Of a stretch of 64,000 nt of DNA, positions 16,677 to 25,157 are shown one piece after another. The notes under the pieces are model-generated. The model was given only the letters and a program-made list of their open reading frames with translations. It was not told the DNA's origin and did not search any database. Source of the stretch: JAFMDF01 sp965277445 (GTDB lineage Bacteria; Bacteroidota; Bacteroidia; Chitinophagales; Saprospiraceae); the NCBI GenBank assembly GCA_965277445.1, contig CBDICY010000013.1, positions 310,001 to 374,000 on the forward strand. The letters run 5' to 3'. Made by a program: the position numbers and the translations under genes. The stretch's first letter is position 1. Each line of letters begins with the position of its first letter.

Positions 16677-16967
16677 ATGAATTTAGAAACTACAAAATTA
16701 AAAATAATTAAGGCAATTGCCGAATCAGAAAGTGAGATTTTAATTAATCAGATACTTTCTTTATTACCGCAATTTAAAAAAAGCTATGTACAACCTGTTG
16801 AAGATGTGTTAACTATCGCCAAAGAACCAATTCCTATTTATATCTCTTTAGATACTTTAAAAAAAGAACAGGGATATAGTATTAAAAAAATGAACTTTTT
16901 TTATGCTAATCTAGATAGAACTATTTGCGGAGGAGAATCATTAGAAGATGCCTTAAAAGAGATTTAA
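16677..16967 (+). CDS. Putative antitoxin of a PIN-domain toxin-antitoxin pair
   Basis: 96 residues, short and mostly helical, ending in ICGGESLEDALKEI. No known DNA-binding fold can be assigned by eye. The main evidence is position: one base separates its stop from the ATG of a PIN-domain protein, the usual arrangement of an antitoxin before its VapC-type toxin. Local base composition is more AT-rich than neighbouring genes by eye. It would bind and neutralise the PIN toxin and repress the operon (inference). Confidence 0.5.
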   Translation: MNLETTKLKIIKAIAESESEILINQILSLLPQFKKSYVQPVEDVLTIAKEPIPIYISLDTLKKEQGYSIKKMNFFYANLDRTICGGESLEDALKEI

Positions 16968-16968
16968 A

Positions 16969-17424
16969 ATGATTTATGTTTTTGATACAAATATAATTTT
17001 CACCTCTTTGCGCAATCAATCTTTTGATATTTACATCAAGTCAAATTATCGAATTGAAGGGGATGATTTAGTTATCTCAGCAGTTACTGTAGGAGAATTG
17101 AAAGCTCTTGCTTTAAAGAGAAATTGGGGAGATAAAAGAACACAACAACTTCTAGATGCTATTACTCAGTACATCATTCATCCCATTAAAGTACAATCAA
17201 TTCTTGATAACTATGCCAATATTGATGCCTATAGTCAAAGTAAGTTAGCTAATAAACCTTTATCAAAAGGAATGACGGCTAGAAATATGGAAAAAAATGA
17301 TCTATGGATAGCTGCTACAGCTTATGCTATCAATGCCAAATTGGTTACAACTGACAAAGATTTTGAACATCTCGATAATTCATTTTTAGAAATAGATAGA
17401 ATTAATCTCTCTTCTTTTATCTAA
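16969..17424 (+). CDS. PIN-domain ribonuclease, VapC-like toxin
   Basis: 151 residues covering one PIN domain. The acidic quartet is visible: Asp6 in YVFDTNII, Glu43 in VGELKAL, Asp111 in NDLWIAATA and Asp129 in VTTDKDF. These bind Mg2+ or Mn2+ for RNA cleavage; VapC toxins typically cut tRNAs or the rRNA sarcin loop, though the target here is unknown. Its stop codon overlaps that of the convergent TonB-dependent receptor gene. It is probably cotranscribed with the 96-residue protein just upstream. Confidence 0.82.
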   Translation: MIYVFDTNIIFTSLRNQSFDIYIKSNYRIEGDDLVISAVTVGELKALALKRNWGDKRTQQLLDAITQYIIHPIKVQSILDNYANIDAYSQSKLANKPLSKGMTARNMEKNDLWIAATAYAINAKLVTTDKDFEHLDNSFLEIDRINLSSFI

Positions 17425-19952
17425 AAATCCACCTTCAACCGCAAATTAATCCGTCGAGAACTCAAAAAGTTAGGGACTGCATATTGCTGACTAAAAACCG
17501 TTTTAATCCAAGTATTCGACGCCACATTCTGTACATCCATTAAATTAAAGACTTCCATACTTAACCAAGCTTTCTCTGTAAAACGCAAGAAATGTTTCGG
17601 GCGTTTAGCTAAATTCTTTTTATCCCATAGACCAAGAGAAAAACCTAAATCTACTCGGTGATAAGGACGGAAACGATATGTATTTCTAAATACTTCATTA
17701 TTTCCTCTTAATCCATAGGGTAGGCCAGTTCCTACCGTGAAATTCAAGTGCATTTTAAAGTTTTCCCGTCCAGGTAAGTAATCTTGGAAAAACATGGCTA
17801 AGGTCAAAAATTGATCCGTAGGTCTAGGAACGTCACTAACATTTCTACCTTCCGCATCGCCAATTTCTCTAACTTGATGTTGTACATCGTTTAAACTTTC
17901 TCTTGCCCTTAATAAGGAGACATTAATCCAAGATTCTGCACCAGGCACAAATTCGCCATTGATCCGCATATCCAAACCTGCTACATACCCTGTAGCATCA
18001 TTCTCGCCAGAGTAACGGATTCTTACATTGTCTACATCATAGGAAACAACATCCCATAATTTTTTATAATATGCTTCCACGATTAATCGGAAAGGTTTTT
18101 TACTGACTTTTTTCATATAAAAGTCGTTCGTAAACCCACCGACTATATGCAATGATTTTTGAGATTTTAAATCTCGATTAAGCGAGCCATCTATTCTTCT
18201 TAATTCCCGATAAAAAGGCGATTGATAATATAAACCAGCCGCTAAACGATAGGAAATATCTTTTTTACGATTTAAAGGTTTGTATAAAAATTGTACCCTT
18301 GGTGTAACAAAAAACTCCTTATTTAAATCCCAATAAGCGGTTCGCAAACCAGCGGTAAGTTGCATTTCCCGTTTGCCTTCTTCTCGAACGGTATAGGTAT
18401 TTTGGATAGAACCTGTATAGCGATTAGAGGCTAAATCATTACTCGTTTTCAGAACACTAGCAACTTGGACGGAGTTAGGGTCGAAAGGTAGGGAATAGCC
18501 CGCAGAATCTAACCGTTCCCATTCGTTCAATTTATCACTAATGGTTTCTCTTTGGTAGCGTGCGCTCCATTGAACAAAATGACTGACCGTTTTAGGAGCA
18601 TTCGGATCGGTTAATTGAAATTCAATTCCGCCTTTATGCTGGATGTTAGAGACATTAGAAGTCAAGGAATTACGGACAAATTGATGTTGCGTACCTGTTC
18701 CTAAAGTGTTGACCACTTCCCCAAAATTATCGCTACTAATATCGGTATTAATTTCGCCTAAGCGATAAAAGCCTAAAATATCAAATCGTTCATTTTCATT
18801 ACTTTGATAAGAAGAGGTCAATAATTTTAAATAAATAGGATTCTTTTGTCTATCGGGTAAATAAGTCAAAGAAAGTCCACCCATTCCTGTGGTGAAATCA
18901 TCGGCTTCTTGGCCTTCAAAAACAGAGAATAATTCTAAAGTAAAGTCAATTAAGCCTAGGGCCGTACTTCGCTCGGTCGGAACAAAATTATATTCACTTC
19001 GGTTATAATTTCCGATAATTCCTAATTGTAAATCTCGACTAATATCATAAGTGATATAAGCTTGAATGTCTCCAAAATTAGGGATATACTCTCCTTTGGT
19101 GTCCAAACTGCCCAATAGATACCGAGTCGTTTTGTAACGAGCGCCGACTAAATACCGAAGCTTTCGATAATCGTCCTTACCAATTCCCGTACTTCCTTCA
19201 ATATGTGCCGAACCACCCAAGAAACTTGCCCCAATAGACGCTTTAAATTCTTCTGGTCGTTTGTATTGCACATCCAAAACAGAGGATAATTTATCCCCAT
19301 ATTTAGCTTGAAAACCACCTGAGGAAAAAGATAAATTGCTAATCAAATCAATATTCGGAAAGGTTAATCCCTCCTGTTGTCCAGAACGAATTAATTGGGG
19401 GCGATAGATTTCAAAATCATTGACGTAAACCAAATTCTCATCATAATTACCACCTCGTACATTGTACTGCGAACTCAATTCTCCACCCGTCCCACTACTA
19501 GTTCCTAAGGCAATCGAAGGCAAAACACTCTCTAAATTACCTGTTGTGGTTGGTAATAATTTTAATTCTGTCACCTCTTCTCGCACAATTCCTGCTTCTT
19601 CAATCTTACTTTCAGTTACGATGACCTCCAAATCAGAAGTCGTTGACACCATTGCAATATCCAATTTTTTAGACTTTCCAGTACTGATTCCTGTAATTTC
19701 TACGGAGGTTGGTTTATAGCCAATTCTAGAAAAAGCGATGGTGAAAGGTTGATTGGAAGGAACTTTGATGCGATAAAATCCAGATAAATTGGTCTCTACC
19801 GCAAAATTAGTGTTCTCGATATAGACCGTAACAATATCAATGTTTTCTTGGGATTCAGCATCTCTGATCGTACCATAAACGGAGGCATCTCTGTCTTGCG
19901 CAAATAAGGAAATGGTCGATAAGACAAATACAAAGGCGTAAATATATCTCAT
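17421..19952 (-). CDS. TonB-dependent receptor with carboxypeptidase-like domain
   Basis: 843 residues with signal peptide MRYIYAFVFVLSTISLFAQ. An N-terminal carboxypeptidase-regulatory-like beta-sandwich (about 22-105) includes SVYGTIRDAESQENIDIVTV. A plug domain (about 125-240) has QYNVRGGNYDENLVYVNDFE, and a long outer-membrane barrel ends in RRINLRLKVDF with a terminal Phe. No SusD partner gene is adjacent, so it is not a clear PUL receptor; the substrate is unknown. It takes energy from a TonB complex such as the one encoded at 6.5-9.4 kb. Single gene, convergent with the PIN toxin. Confidence 0.9.
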   Translation of the reverse strand: MRYIYAFVFVLSTISLFAQDRDASVYGTIRDAESQENIDIVTVYIENTNFAVETNLSGFYRIKVPSNQPFTIAFSRIGYKPTSVEITGISTGKSKKLDIAMVSTTSDLEVIVTESKIEEAGIVREEVTELKLLPTTTGNLESVLPSIALGTSSGTGGELSSQYNVRGGNYDENLVYVNDFEIYRPQLIRSGQQEGLTFPNIDLISNLSFSSGGFQAKYGDKLSSVLDVQYKRPEEFKASIGASFLGGSAHIEGSTGIGKDDYRKLRYLVGARYKTTRYLLGSLDTKGEYIPNFGDIQAYITYDISRDLQLGIIGNYNRSEYNFVPTERSTALGLIDFTLELFSVFEGQEADDFTTGMGGLSLTYLPDRQKNPIYLKLLTSSYQSNENERFDILGFYRLGEINTDISSDNFGEVVNTLGTGTQHQFVRNSLTSNVSNIQHKGGIEFQLTDPNAPKTVSHFVQWSARYQRETISDKLNEWERLDSAGYSLPFDPNSVQVASVLKTSNDLASNRYTGSIQNTYTVREEGKREMQLTAGLRTAYWDLNKEFFVTPRVQFLYKPLNRKKDISYRLAAGLYYQSPFYRELRRIDGSLNRDLKSQKSLHIVGGFTNDFYMKKVSKKPFRLIVEAYYKKLWDVVSYDVDNVRIRYSGENDATGYVAGLDMRINGEFVPGAESWINVSLLRARESLNDVQHQVREIGDAEGRNVSDVPRPTDQFLTLAMFFQDYLPGRENFKMHLNFTVGTGLPYGLRGNNEVFRNTYRFRPYHRVDLGFSLGLWDKKNLAKRPKHFLRFTEKAWLSMEVFNLMDVQNVASNTWIKTVFSQQYAVPNFLSSRRINLRLKVDF

Positions 19953-20163
19953 TAATACTAAGTTAGCTGTTAAATGCGGAGTCCTGTGACTCTAAGAAAG
20001 TTAATCTTTTGGGTTTAATTAGATAGTTTTTTGCTAACTAATCACTAGTTAACCAATCACCAATCACTAAACTTGTTTTACTCTTTCTATAAAGGGTAGT
20101 TACATCACCATAACTTAATTATTGATAATTTATTGGTCGGTAGGCGGATATTTATATGCAATT

Positions 20164-20835
20164 TTATACCATATACAAATCTTCTCCAATTGACTTCATG
20201 CGTCGAATGGTATCCACAGGATCTTTTGCTTTAAAAACAGCACTTCCTGCTACCAAGACAGTAGCCCCTGCTTTTAATAAAGCTTCGGCATTTTGCAAGC
20301 CAACGCCACCGTCAATTTCAATATGCGCCTGCGTATTTTTTTCAATCAACATTTGCTTCAACGTTCGGACTTTTGGAATGGTATTATAAATAAATTTCTG
20401 CCCTCCAAACCCAGGATTGACCGACATCAAACAAAATAAGTCCGCATCTTCCAACACATTTTCCAATAAACTAACAGGCGTATGCGGATTTAATGCCACT
20501 CCAGCTTTTGCGCCCGTATCTTTAATTTGCTGAATGGTTCGGTGTAAATGTGGGCAAGCTTCATAATGTACCGTAATGATATCTGCCCCAGCCTCTGCAA
20601 ATTGCTCAATGTATTTTTCTGGCTCGACGATCATTAAATGCACGTCAATGGGTTTGGTACAAACACTTTTACAGGCTTTCAAAAGCGGAAATCCAAAAGA
20701 TATATTAGGAACAAATTTGCCATCCATGACGTCGAAATGTAACCAGTCCGCTTGGCTGTTGTTGACTAGTTCTAGGTCGGGCGTCAAATTGGCGAAATTA
20801 GCGGCTAGTAAGGAAGGTGCAATTAAATGCTTCAT
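20164..20835 (-). CDS. rpe: Ribulose-phosphate 3-epimerase
   Basis: 223 residues, full length for Rpe. The TIM-barrel motifs are all present: LLAANFANL at the N-terminus, HFDVMDGKFVPNISFG (metal-binding His/Asp), PIDVHLMIVEPEKYI, MSVNPGFGGQKFI and HIEIDGGV with the second catalytic Asp. The reaction is interconversion of D-ribulose 5-phosphate and D-xylulose 5-phosphate in the pentose phosphate pathway (cytosol). Words of GGTTACGAGG follow upstream at 20842-20878. It is transcribed alone on the minus strand. Confidence 0.96.
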   Translation of the reverse strand: MKHLIAPSLLAANFANLTPDLELVNNSQADWLHFDVMDGKFVPNISFGFPLLKACKSVCTKPIDVHLMIVEPEKYIEQFAEAGADIITVHYEACPHLHRTIQQIKDTGAKAGVALNPHTPVSLLENVLEDADLFCLMSVNPGFGGQKFIYNTIPKVRTLKQMLIEKNTQAHIEIDGGVGLQNAEALLKAGATVLVAGSAVFKAKDPVDTIRRMKSIGEDLYMV

Positions 20836-20841
20836 ATTGTT

Positions 20842-20878
20842 AAAGGTTACGAGGTGAAAGGGTTACGAGGTTATAAGG
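20842..20878. repeat. GGTTACGAGG word array (left of the broken four-helix gene)
   Basis: AAAGGTTACGAGGTGAAAGG is followed by GGTTACGAGGTTATAAGG. A complementary array (CCTTGATACC, CCTCGCAACC, CCTTGTAACC) lies at about 21362-21398, so the two bracket the broken four-helix-bundle gene in inverted orientation. Confidence 0.4.
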
Positions 20879-20900
20879 GGCGTAGAGTAGTAGACTTTGG

Positions 20901-21289
20901 TTAAATTGGAACAAAAATGGAGAGAATAAACCATTTTAGCATGTTCTTAACGTCATACCCACCTCTTCTTTCAATTAATTTATATAATCCTGAGCTAATT
21001 TTTTTAGCCTGTAATTCTAATTTATCAAGAGTTGCTTTATCAATATAACCAACTCTGTAAGCAATATGTAGTTGCGTAATGACTTCTGCATTAGAAGCTT
21101 TTGCTATTTTAAAAAAATGAGCAGATTGTCTATTAGAGTCTCTTTCATCTCCTTCTGCAATACTGCCCGTTGTATTTGATTCCTAAGCCCATAATCATTA
21201 GAAAAAGGTTTTTGTTTAGTTATTTCGTAGATATTCGCTGCTAATTCTATTCCTTCTTTCCAGACCCATAAATCTTTAAAATTTCCCAT
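20901..21289 (-). pseudogene. Four-helix-bundle protein (23S rRNA-IVP family), frameshifted by a small deletion
   Basis: The start reads MGNFKDLWVWKEGIELAANI, the typical beginning of four-helix-bundle / intervening-sequence proteins. After LRNQIQRAV the frame breaks. Continuing in another frame gives AEGDERDSNRQSAHFFKIAK, then AEVITQLHIAYRVGYIDKAT and YKLIERRGGYDVKNMLKWFI to a stop at 20901. Family members normally read roughly RAAVSIPSNIAEG at the junction, so about 16 nt seem to be deleted, both removing residues and shifting frame. Only a 61-residue fragment remains translatable in the first frame. The family is widespread in Bacteroidota and its cellular role is unclear. Confidence 0.7.
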
Positions 21290-21398
21290 AGTTATTTGTT
21301 TTTTTAGTTTAAAAATGATGTTGTGTAGTTCAATATACTATCTGTAATTTTGCTTGTATTCTCCTTGATACCTTGATACCTCGCAACCTTGTAACCTT

Positions 21399-22292
21399 TT
21401 ATTTCACCCTATCCACAATAGCAATCGTCCCATTCCCACTCAAAGCCAACCGAGTAATATTCTTAACTCCATAATACCGAAAGTCAGCAATTTCCACCCA
21501 ATTCTGATCGCTATACTTGTTGAATTTATAGAGTTTACTACCATTTCCCATAATAAAAGTACCATCCTCTAAATAGAGAAAATCTTCACTATTGGGTAAG
21601 GTTTTAACTACATCTTTAGAGCGATAAGTGTACGTATCCATCTCTTTCAAGACCCAATTATTGACACTAGTTTTATGAATAAATGCTAGATTATCGCCTG
21701 GCAAACGTTGCATGCCTCGACCAATATTATCCATCAATTCGATGGTAGAACCCGTTAAGGTATTGGCTAAAACGAGTTTGGTAGGTTGCCCCACTACAAA
21801 AAGGGCTGCTTTATAAGGACTCAGCCAATGGTGATAACCGACCCCTTCAATGTGCTTAAAAACAGGTTCACCCATCGTACTTCGATTGACGGGGAACTTC
21901 CAAAGTCGTTGGGTAGATTTGCCATCTGCTTCTACTCGTACTGCTGAGAATTCAGTATTGCCGGGCATAATGGTCGGCGAATATTCTCCTTCTAGGGTAG
22001 CGGTGATTTGGGTCAATTCATTATTGTCCAAATTCAAAGAGAAAATATCCGTTTGCGTCGCATCGGGAAATTGAACAGTCAAGTATAATTCATTTTCTTT
22101 GAAAAAATGAGGTTGGTTATTATAGCCATCCATATTGAAATTGGTCAAAAATCTAGGATTGCTAAAGTTGTAGGTGGTATCATTTAGCTTTTTCATAGAA
22201 AAGGCATAGACATCCGTTACGGGAATATCTTGGGCAACTAAACTAACAGAACAAAGGGAAAGAATGCTAAAAACTATGGAAAAACGCTTCAT
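21399..22292 (-). CDS. Exported WD40/PD40-like beta-propeller protein
   Basis: 297 residues with signal peptide MKRFSIVFSILSLCSVSLVA. The mature chain has repeated beta-rich blades reminiscent of TolB/PD40 propellers (TQTDIFSLNLDNNELTQITA, GEYSPTIMPGNTEFSAVRVE, QRLWKFPVNRSTMGEPVF). No catalytic residues or metal site are evident. It is probably periplasmic or surface-attached, perhaps a binding or sensing propeller. No operon partner is evident; the upstream gap contains two TCTGACTTCTGAC-family hairpins. The family call is by pattern only. Confidence 0.6.
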   Translation of the reverse strand: MKRFSIVFSILSLCSVSLVAQDIPVTDVYAFSMKKLNDTTYNFSNPRFLTNFNMDGYNNQPHFFKENELYLTVQFPDATQTDIFSLNLDNNELTQITATLEGEYSPTIMPGNTEFSAVRVEADGKSTQRLWKFPVNRSTMGEPVFKHIEGVGYHHWLSPYKAALFVVGQPTKLVLANTLTGSTIELMDNIGRGMQRLPGDNLAFIHKTSVNNWVLKEMDTYTYRSKDVVKTLPNSEDFLYLEDGTFIMGNGSKLYKFNKYSDQNWVEIADFRYYGVKNITRLALSGNGTIAIVDRVK

Positions 22293-22364
22293 ATTTATAG
22301 GTTGTGGTCATCAAACAAATAGAGCGTAAAGGTAAGAAAATATTGGTTATTTAGTGTAGAAGAT

Positions 22365-22411
22365 AGAAGTCAGAAGTCAGACCGTTTATTTCATAAACTG
22401 TCAAAGGTCGG
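22365..22411. repeat. TCTGACTTCTGAC-family hairpin, copy 2
   Basis: AGAAGTCAGAAGTCAGACC leads into a stem GTTTAT-TTC-ATAAAC, followed by TGTCAAAGGTCGG. The order of words is inverted relative to copy 3 about 50 bp away, so the two also form a larger inverted pair. Confidence 0.55.
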
Positions 22412-22458
22412 ATAATTCAGCATTCTTTACTGATATTTAGCGATTTGCACAGATTAAA

Positions 22459-22506
22459 TCTGACTTCTGACAGTAAATTTTAATTTACGGTCTGACTTCT
22501 GACATC
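22459..22506. repeat. TCTGACTTCTGAC-family hairpin, copy 3
   Basis: TCTGACTTCTGACAG, then the self-complementary core TAAATT-TT-AATTTA, then CGGTCTGACTTCTGAC. Nearly identical to copy 4 at 25102-25148 except that one T-A pair of the core is replaced there by A-T, a paired change. It ends six bases before the stop of the DUF6159 gene. Confidence 0.6.
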
Positions 22507-22511
22507 ACTAT

Positions 22512-23351
22512 TTACTTCACCATAAAAGCATCATCCAACACATTGGCATCAAAATTACCCGTAGGTCGGTGATTAACATGCTGATAAATAGCCGCTAAAA
22601 AGACCGTTTGAGCAGCCGACATCACCGCTCCTAATAAAAGCAAAGAAAAGATACCTACGATAATGGCTAAGAAGATATTGATTTGAGCCAAAACAACAGC
22701 AAGTACCCCAATTAGTAGAATACCTATAAAATTAATAAAACCAAAACCAAAGTTAGCGCCCAATGATTCACCCCATTTTTCTCGCATAATCCCACCAGAT
22801 CTTTTGATTGATCCGATTACATCTTTCTCTTCATATAAAATAACGGGTACCACAAAAAAGGTTAGAATAGACCAACCTGCCCCAATAATGGCAGCGGCAA
22901 TCTGACCAATTTTTTCATTGCTTTGTAAGATTTTTAAGAATAAGCCGACCGTAGCAGCAATACTCGTCCAGGCCAAAATTTTATCTAATTTAGAAGTGGC
23001 AAATTCCAAGCCTGCGGATAAACTAGTGGCTTCTCCATTTAAAACCTGTACGGCACAATGCACCAAAGCAGAATTAAAAAAGATAATCACAAAGTAAGTG
23101 ACAAAATAATAAAGGAAAGCCAATACATAAGCAAAAGGACTAGTGCCTGAACCTGTTTCTGCGGTATCTGCGGCGGCTAATAATTGGTCACCAAAGATAA
23201 AATAGCCGCCACCAAAGAAAGTAGCACAAACCATAATGAGTGCCAAAGTGGATAAAACGGGGAATAACAATAAGGATTTTTCTTCTTCAATAATGGCTAA
23301 ACTTGTTTTAGCTAATTGCCAGCCATTACTTAACCGATCAAAAAATTTCAT
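22512..23351 (-). CDS. DUF6159-like integral membrane protein
   Basis: 279 residues, polytopic. Hydrophobic segments lie at about 28-50 (LLLFPVLSTLALIMVCATFF), 72-95 (FAYVLAFLYYFVTYFVIIFF), 125-185 (two helices around a GAGWSILTFFVVPVIL core) and 200-255 (GFGFINFIGILLIGVLAVVL and the next helix). The N-terminus NGWQLAKTSLAIIEEEKSLL matches the start of the DUF6159 family. Function unknown. The short upstream gap (23352-23677) holds one hairpin and a GTTGCCAGTT word pair. Confidence 0.7.
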   Translation of the reverse strand: MKFFDRLSNGWQLAKTSLAIIEEEKSLLLFPVLSTLALIMVCATFFGGGYFIFGDQLLAAADTAETGSGTSPFAYVLAFLYYFVTYFVIIFFNSALVHCAVQVLNGEATSLSAGLEFATSKLDKILAWTSIAATVGLFLKILQSNEKIGQIAAAIIGAGWSILTFFVVPVILYEEKDVIGSIKRSGGIMREKWGESLGANFGFGFINFIGILLIGVLAVVLAQINIFLAIIVGIFSLLLLGAVMSAAQTVFLAAIYQHVNHRPTGNFDANVLDDAFMVK

Positions 23352-23586
23352 TAGTTGGGTTTAGTTAGAAAATAAGATACTACCCTTCAATATAGGCGGA
23401 ATTGAAGGAAAGTGACCACTTTAGCCGATAAATCTAGTAGAAAAAACGACGATTGACGTTAAATTAAGTGACTTTAGACTTTTTTTGAGTCAAATTCACA
23501 ACAAAAAACAAGTATTAGCAATTTAATTTTTATTTTAGCATAATAAATAGACCATTCAAAATTTATTCTCTCAATAAAAGGTGAAT

Positions 23587-23672
23587 GCCTCGATGACTTG
23601 TCATTGAGGCTTCGCTGTTTTAGTGGTTGCCAGTTAGTACCTCGAAACGGGCAACTGGTAACTAGAAACCGA
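23587..23672. repeat. GCCTCGATGAC hairpin and GTTGCCAGTT words
   Basis: An 11-bp stem GCCTCGATGAC / GTCATTGAGGC (one G-T pair) at 23587-23610 could terminate a plus-strand transcript, but no T tract follows. GTTGCCAGTTAGTACC and GGGCAACTGGTAACTAG words follow at 23628-23672, the same vocabulary as 8121-8190. Confidence 0.4.
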
Positions 23673-23677
23673 TACCC

Positions 23678-24049
23678 CTAAACCAATTCGTCCGCTGCAT
23701 ATAAAGTCACTCCCTGCGCAATCATTTCTTTTATTTCCATTTCTAGTTCTGCGGACATCTTTTTGAGATGAAAACAAGTTTTGCCCTTTAAGTATTTTTT
23801 CAATTCAGACGATAAGTCGAAGGCATCTGTATGCGTATACAATGGAAAGAAGTAGAGTCGGCAATCCTTTTTTTTAGGCATGACCGTCGCAAAATAATGG
23901 CCCTCCACCTTTTTTTTGCCTTGCATACATGGTTTAGTACCAGCCACTTCAAAATTAGTGTCCGTTTGTACTCGGACTTGTAAAGGAGGCGTATGGGCAG
24001 CGAATAATTCGTGTAAAGCACTTTGAATGTCCGCAATTTCGGTTTTCAT
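23678..24049 (-). CDS. DUF1801/YdhG-like protein
   Basis: 123 residues, small soluble protein. CRLYFFPLYTHTDAFDLSSE followed by LKKYLKGKTCFHLKKMSAEL resembles the YdhG/DUF1801 fold (often annotated as iron-chaperone-like). Its ATG overlaps the TGA stop of the preceding AraC-family gene (ATGA), indicating translational coupling. The partner regulator has a GyrI-like ligand domain, so the two may respond to the same small molecule; this is inference. Function of the family is poorly defined. Confidence 0.65.
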   Translation of the reverse strand: MKTEIADIQSALHELFAAHTPPLQVRVQTDTNFEVAGTKPCMQGKKKVEGHYFATVMPKKKDCRLYFFPLYTHTDAFDLSSELKKYLKGKTCFHLKKMSAELEMEIKEMIAQGVTLYAADELV

Positions 24050-24957
24050 ATTTTATCTATTTTAGTGATAGGAATTCGACATTTAATATTAAAATTATCC
24101 CAACCAATTTCTTCTGGTCCTTGCACGAATTCTTCAACAGCGGGATAATGGATGGGAACATATCCACTTTGGGGCAACCAATGTTGGTATAAATAAGTCC
24201 AAGCTTGTGCCACAAGATCAAGTTTTCCAATACAATGTAAAGTAGCATATTTCCCCGCTGGAATGGTTGCCAATTCAATTAAACCATTTGGATTGATCGT
24301 TTTAGTCCGACGAATCCCAAAATCATAGCGATACATTTTTGCGGGTGTCACTTCTGGATTATCTATCGACATCCCAAAACGAGTCAATTCCCCTTGAGTT
24401 GATAAGCCTACTTTTGTAGCCCAATCCATTAAGGCTAAATATTTTTGGACTAATAAACTGCCATCTTCCCCAAAAATCGCTCGAATAAAAGCAATGGGGA
24501 TAGCGGGTAAAATTTCAATATCCACCTCAAAATTGGGCATCGGAGAAACACTTGCTTCCTTCATGCGAAGATAAGCCACTTCATGCCCTTTTTCTTGATA
24601 AATCCTGCTATTCTGCAATTTTTTATCTTTTCTAAAGGCGGTAGGGCTTATTGTATACCTAGCTTTGAATTGTCTTGAAAAATTTTCTGCTGCTTCAAAC
24701 CCACATTCATGAGCAATGGCACTCACCTTTTTACGCGGATGGTGTTTTAATAAAAAAACGGCTTTTTCCAATCGTAATCTCAAAATCGTTTCATAAGGTG
24801 TTTCTCCTTGTAGGGCTTTATAAATGCGTTGGAAATGAAAAGGAGAGAAATTGGCAGCTTTGGCAACTTCCAAAATTGGGAGTTTATTAGCTAAATTCTT
24901 ATTGATGAAAGCGAGGGCTTGATTGATTTTAGTTTGGTAGTAAAGTGTTTTCTCCAA
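24046..24957 (-). CDS. AraC-family regulator with GyrI-like effector domain
   Basis: 303 residues. The N-terminal AraC DNA-binding domain (about 8-105) contains INQALAFINKNLANKLPILE, then ANFSPFHFQRIYKALQGETP, and the second HTH with VSAIAHECGFEAAENFSRQF. The C-terminal 150 residues form a GyrI-like/SOUL-type ligand-binding domain (MPNFEVDIEILPAIPIAFIR at its start and IPAGKYATLHCIG within). This architecture is like Rob/BmrR-type multidrug or stress regulators. It is the first gene of a two-gene operon with the DUF1801 protein, with a 4-nt overlap. Confidence 0.88.
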   Translation of the reverse strand: MEKTLYYQTKINQALAFINKNLANKLPILEVAKAANFSPFHFQRIYKALQGETPYETILRLRLEKAVFLLKHHPRKKVSAIAHECGFEAAENFSRQFKARYTISPTAFRKDKKLQNSRIYQEKGHEVAYLRMKEASVSPMPNFEVDIEILPAIPIAFIRAIFGEDGSLLVQKYLALMDWATKVGLSTQGELTRFGMSIDNPEVTPAKMYRYDFGIRRTKTINPNGLIELATIPAGKYATLHCIGKLDLVAQAWTYLYQHWLPQSGYVPIHYPAVEEFVQGPEEIGWDNFNIKCRIPITKIDKI

Positions 24958-25040
24958 GTAACTTGTTTTAGGTTAGACTTTGAATAATAGGTTATCAAAG
25001 CTAAAAAACAATTTTTATTTAGTTATTATCAAAACGGAAC

Positions 25041-25070
25041 TTTTTCTGACCTAGAATAGTTATATATTTG
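25041..25070 (+). promoter_or_regulatory. Bacteroidota-type promoter for ssrA
   Basis: The -7 box TATATTTG at 25063-25070 fits the TAnnTTTG consensus exactly. A T-rich -33 region (ACTTTTTCTG) is about 18 bp upstream. Transcription would start near 25077, giving a leader of about 80 nt before the mature tmRNA end that includes one TCTGACTTCTGAC-family hairpin. Confidence 0.5.
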
Positions 25071-25101
25071 CGCTTCCCGAAAAGTCGGGGCGATTCAAGT
25101 T

Positions 25102-25148
25102 GTCTGACTTCTGACAGAAAATTTTAATTTTCGGTCTGACTTCTGACC
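25102..25148. repeat. TCTGACTTCTGAC-family hairpin, copy 4
   Basis: TCTGACTTCTGACAG, core AAAATT-TT-AATTTT, then CGGTCTGACTTCTGAC, placed immediately before the mature tmRNA 5' end. Compared with copy 3 the core differs by a compensated base pair. Confidence 0.6.
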
Positions 25149-25157
25149 TCTCCAAAA

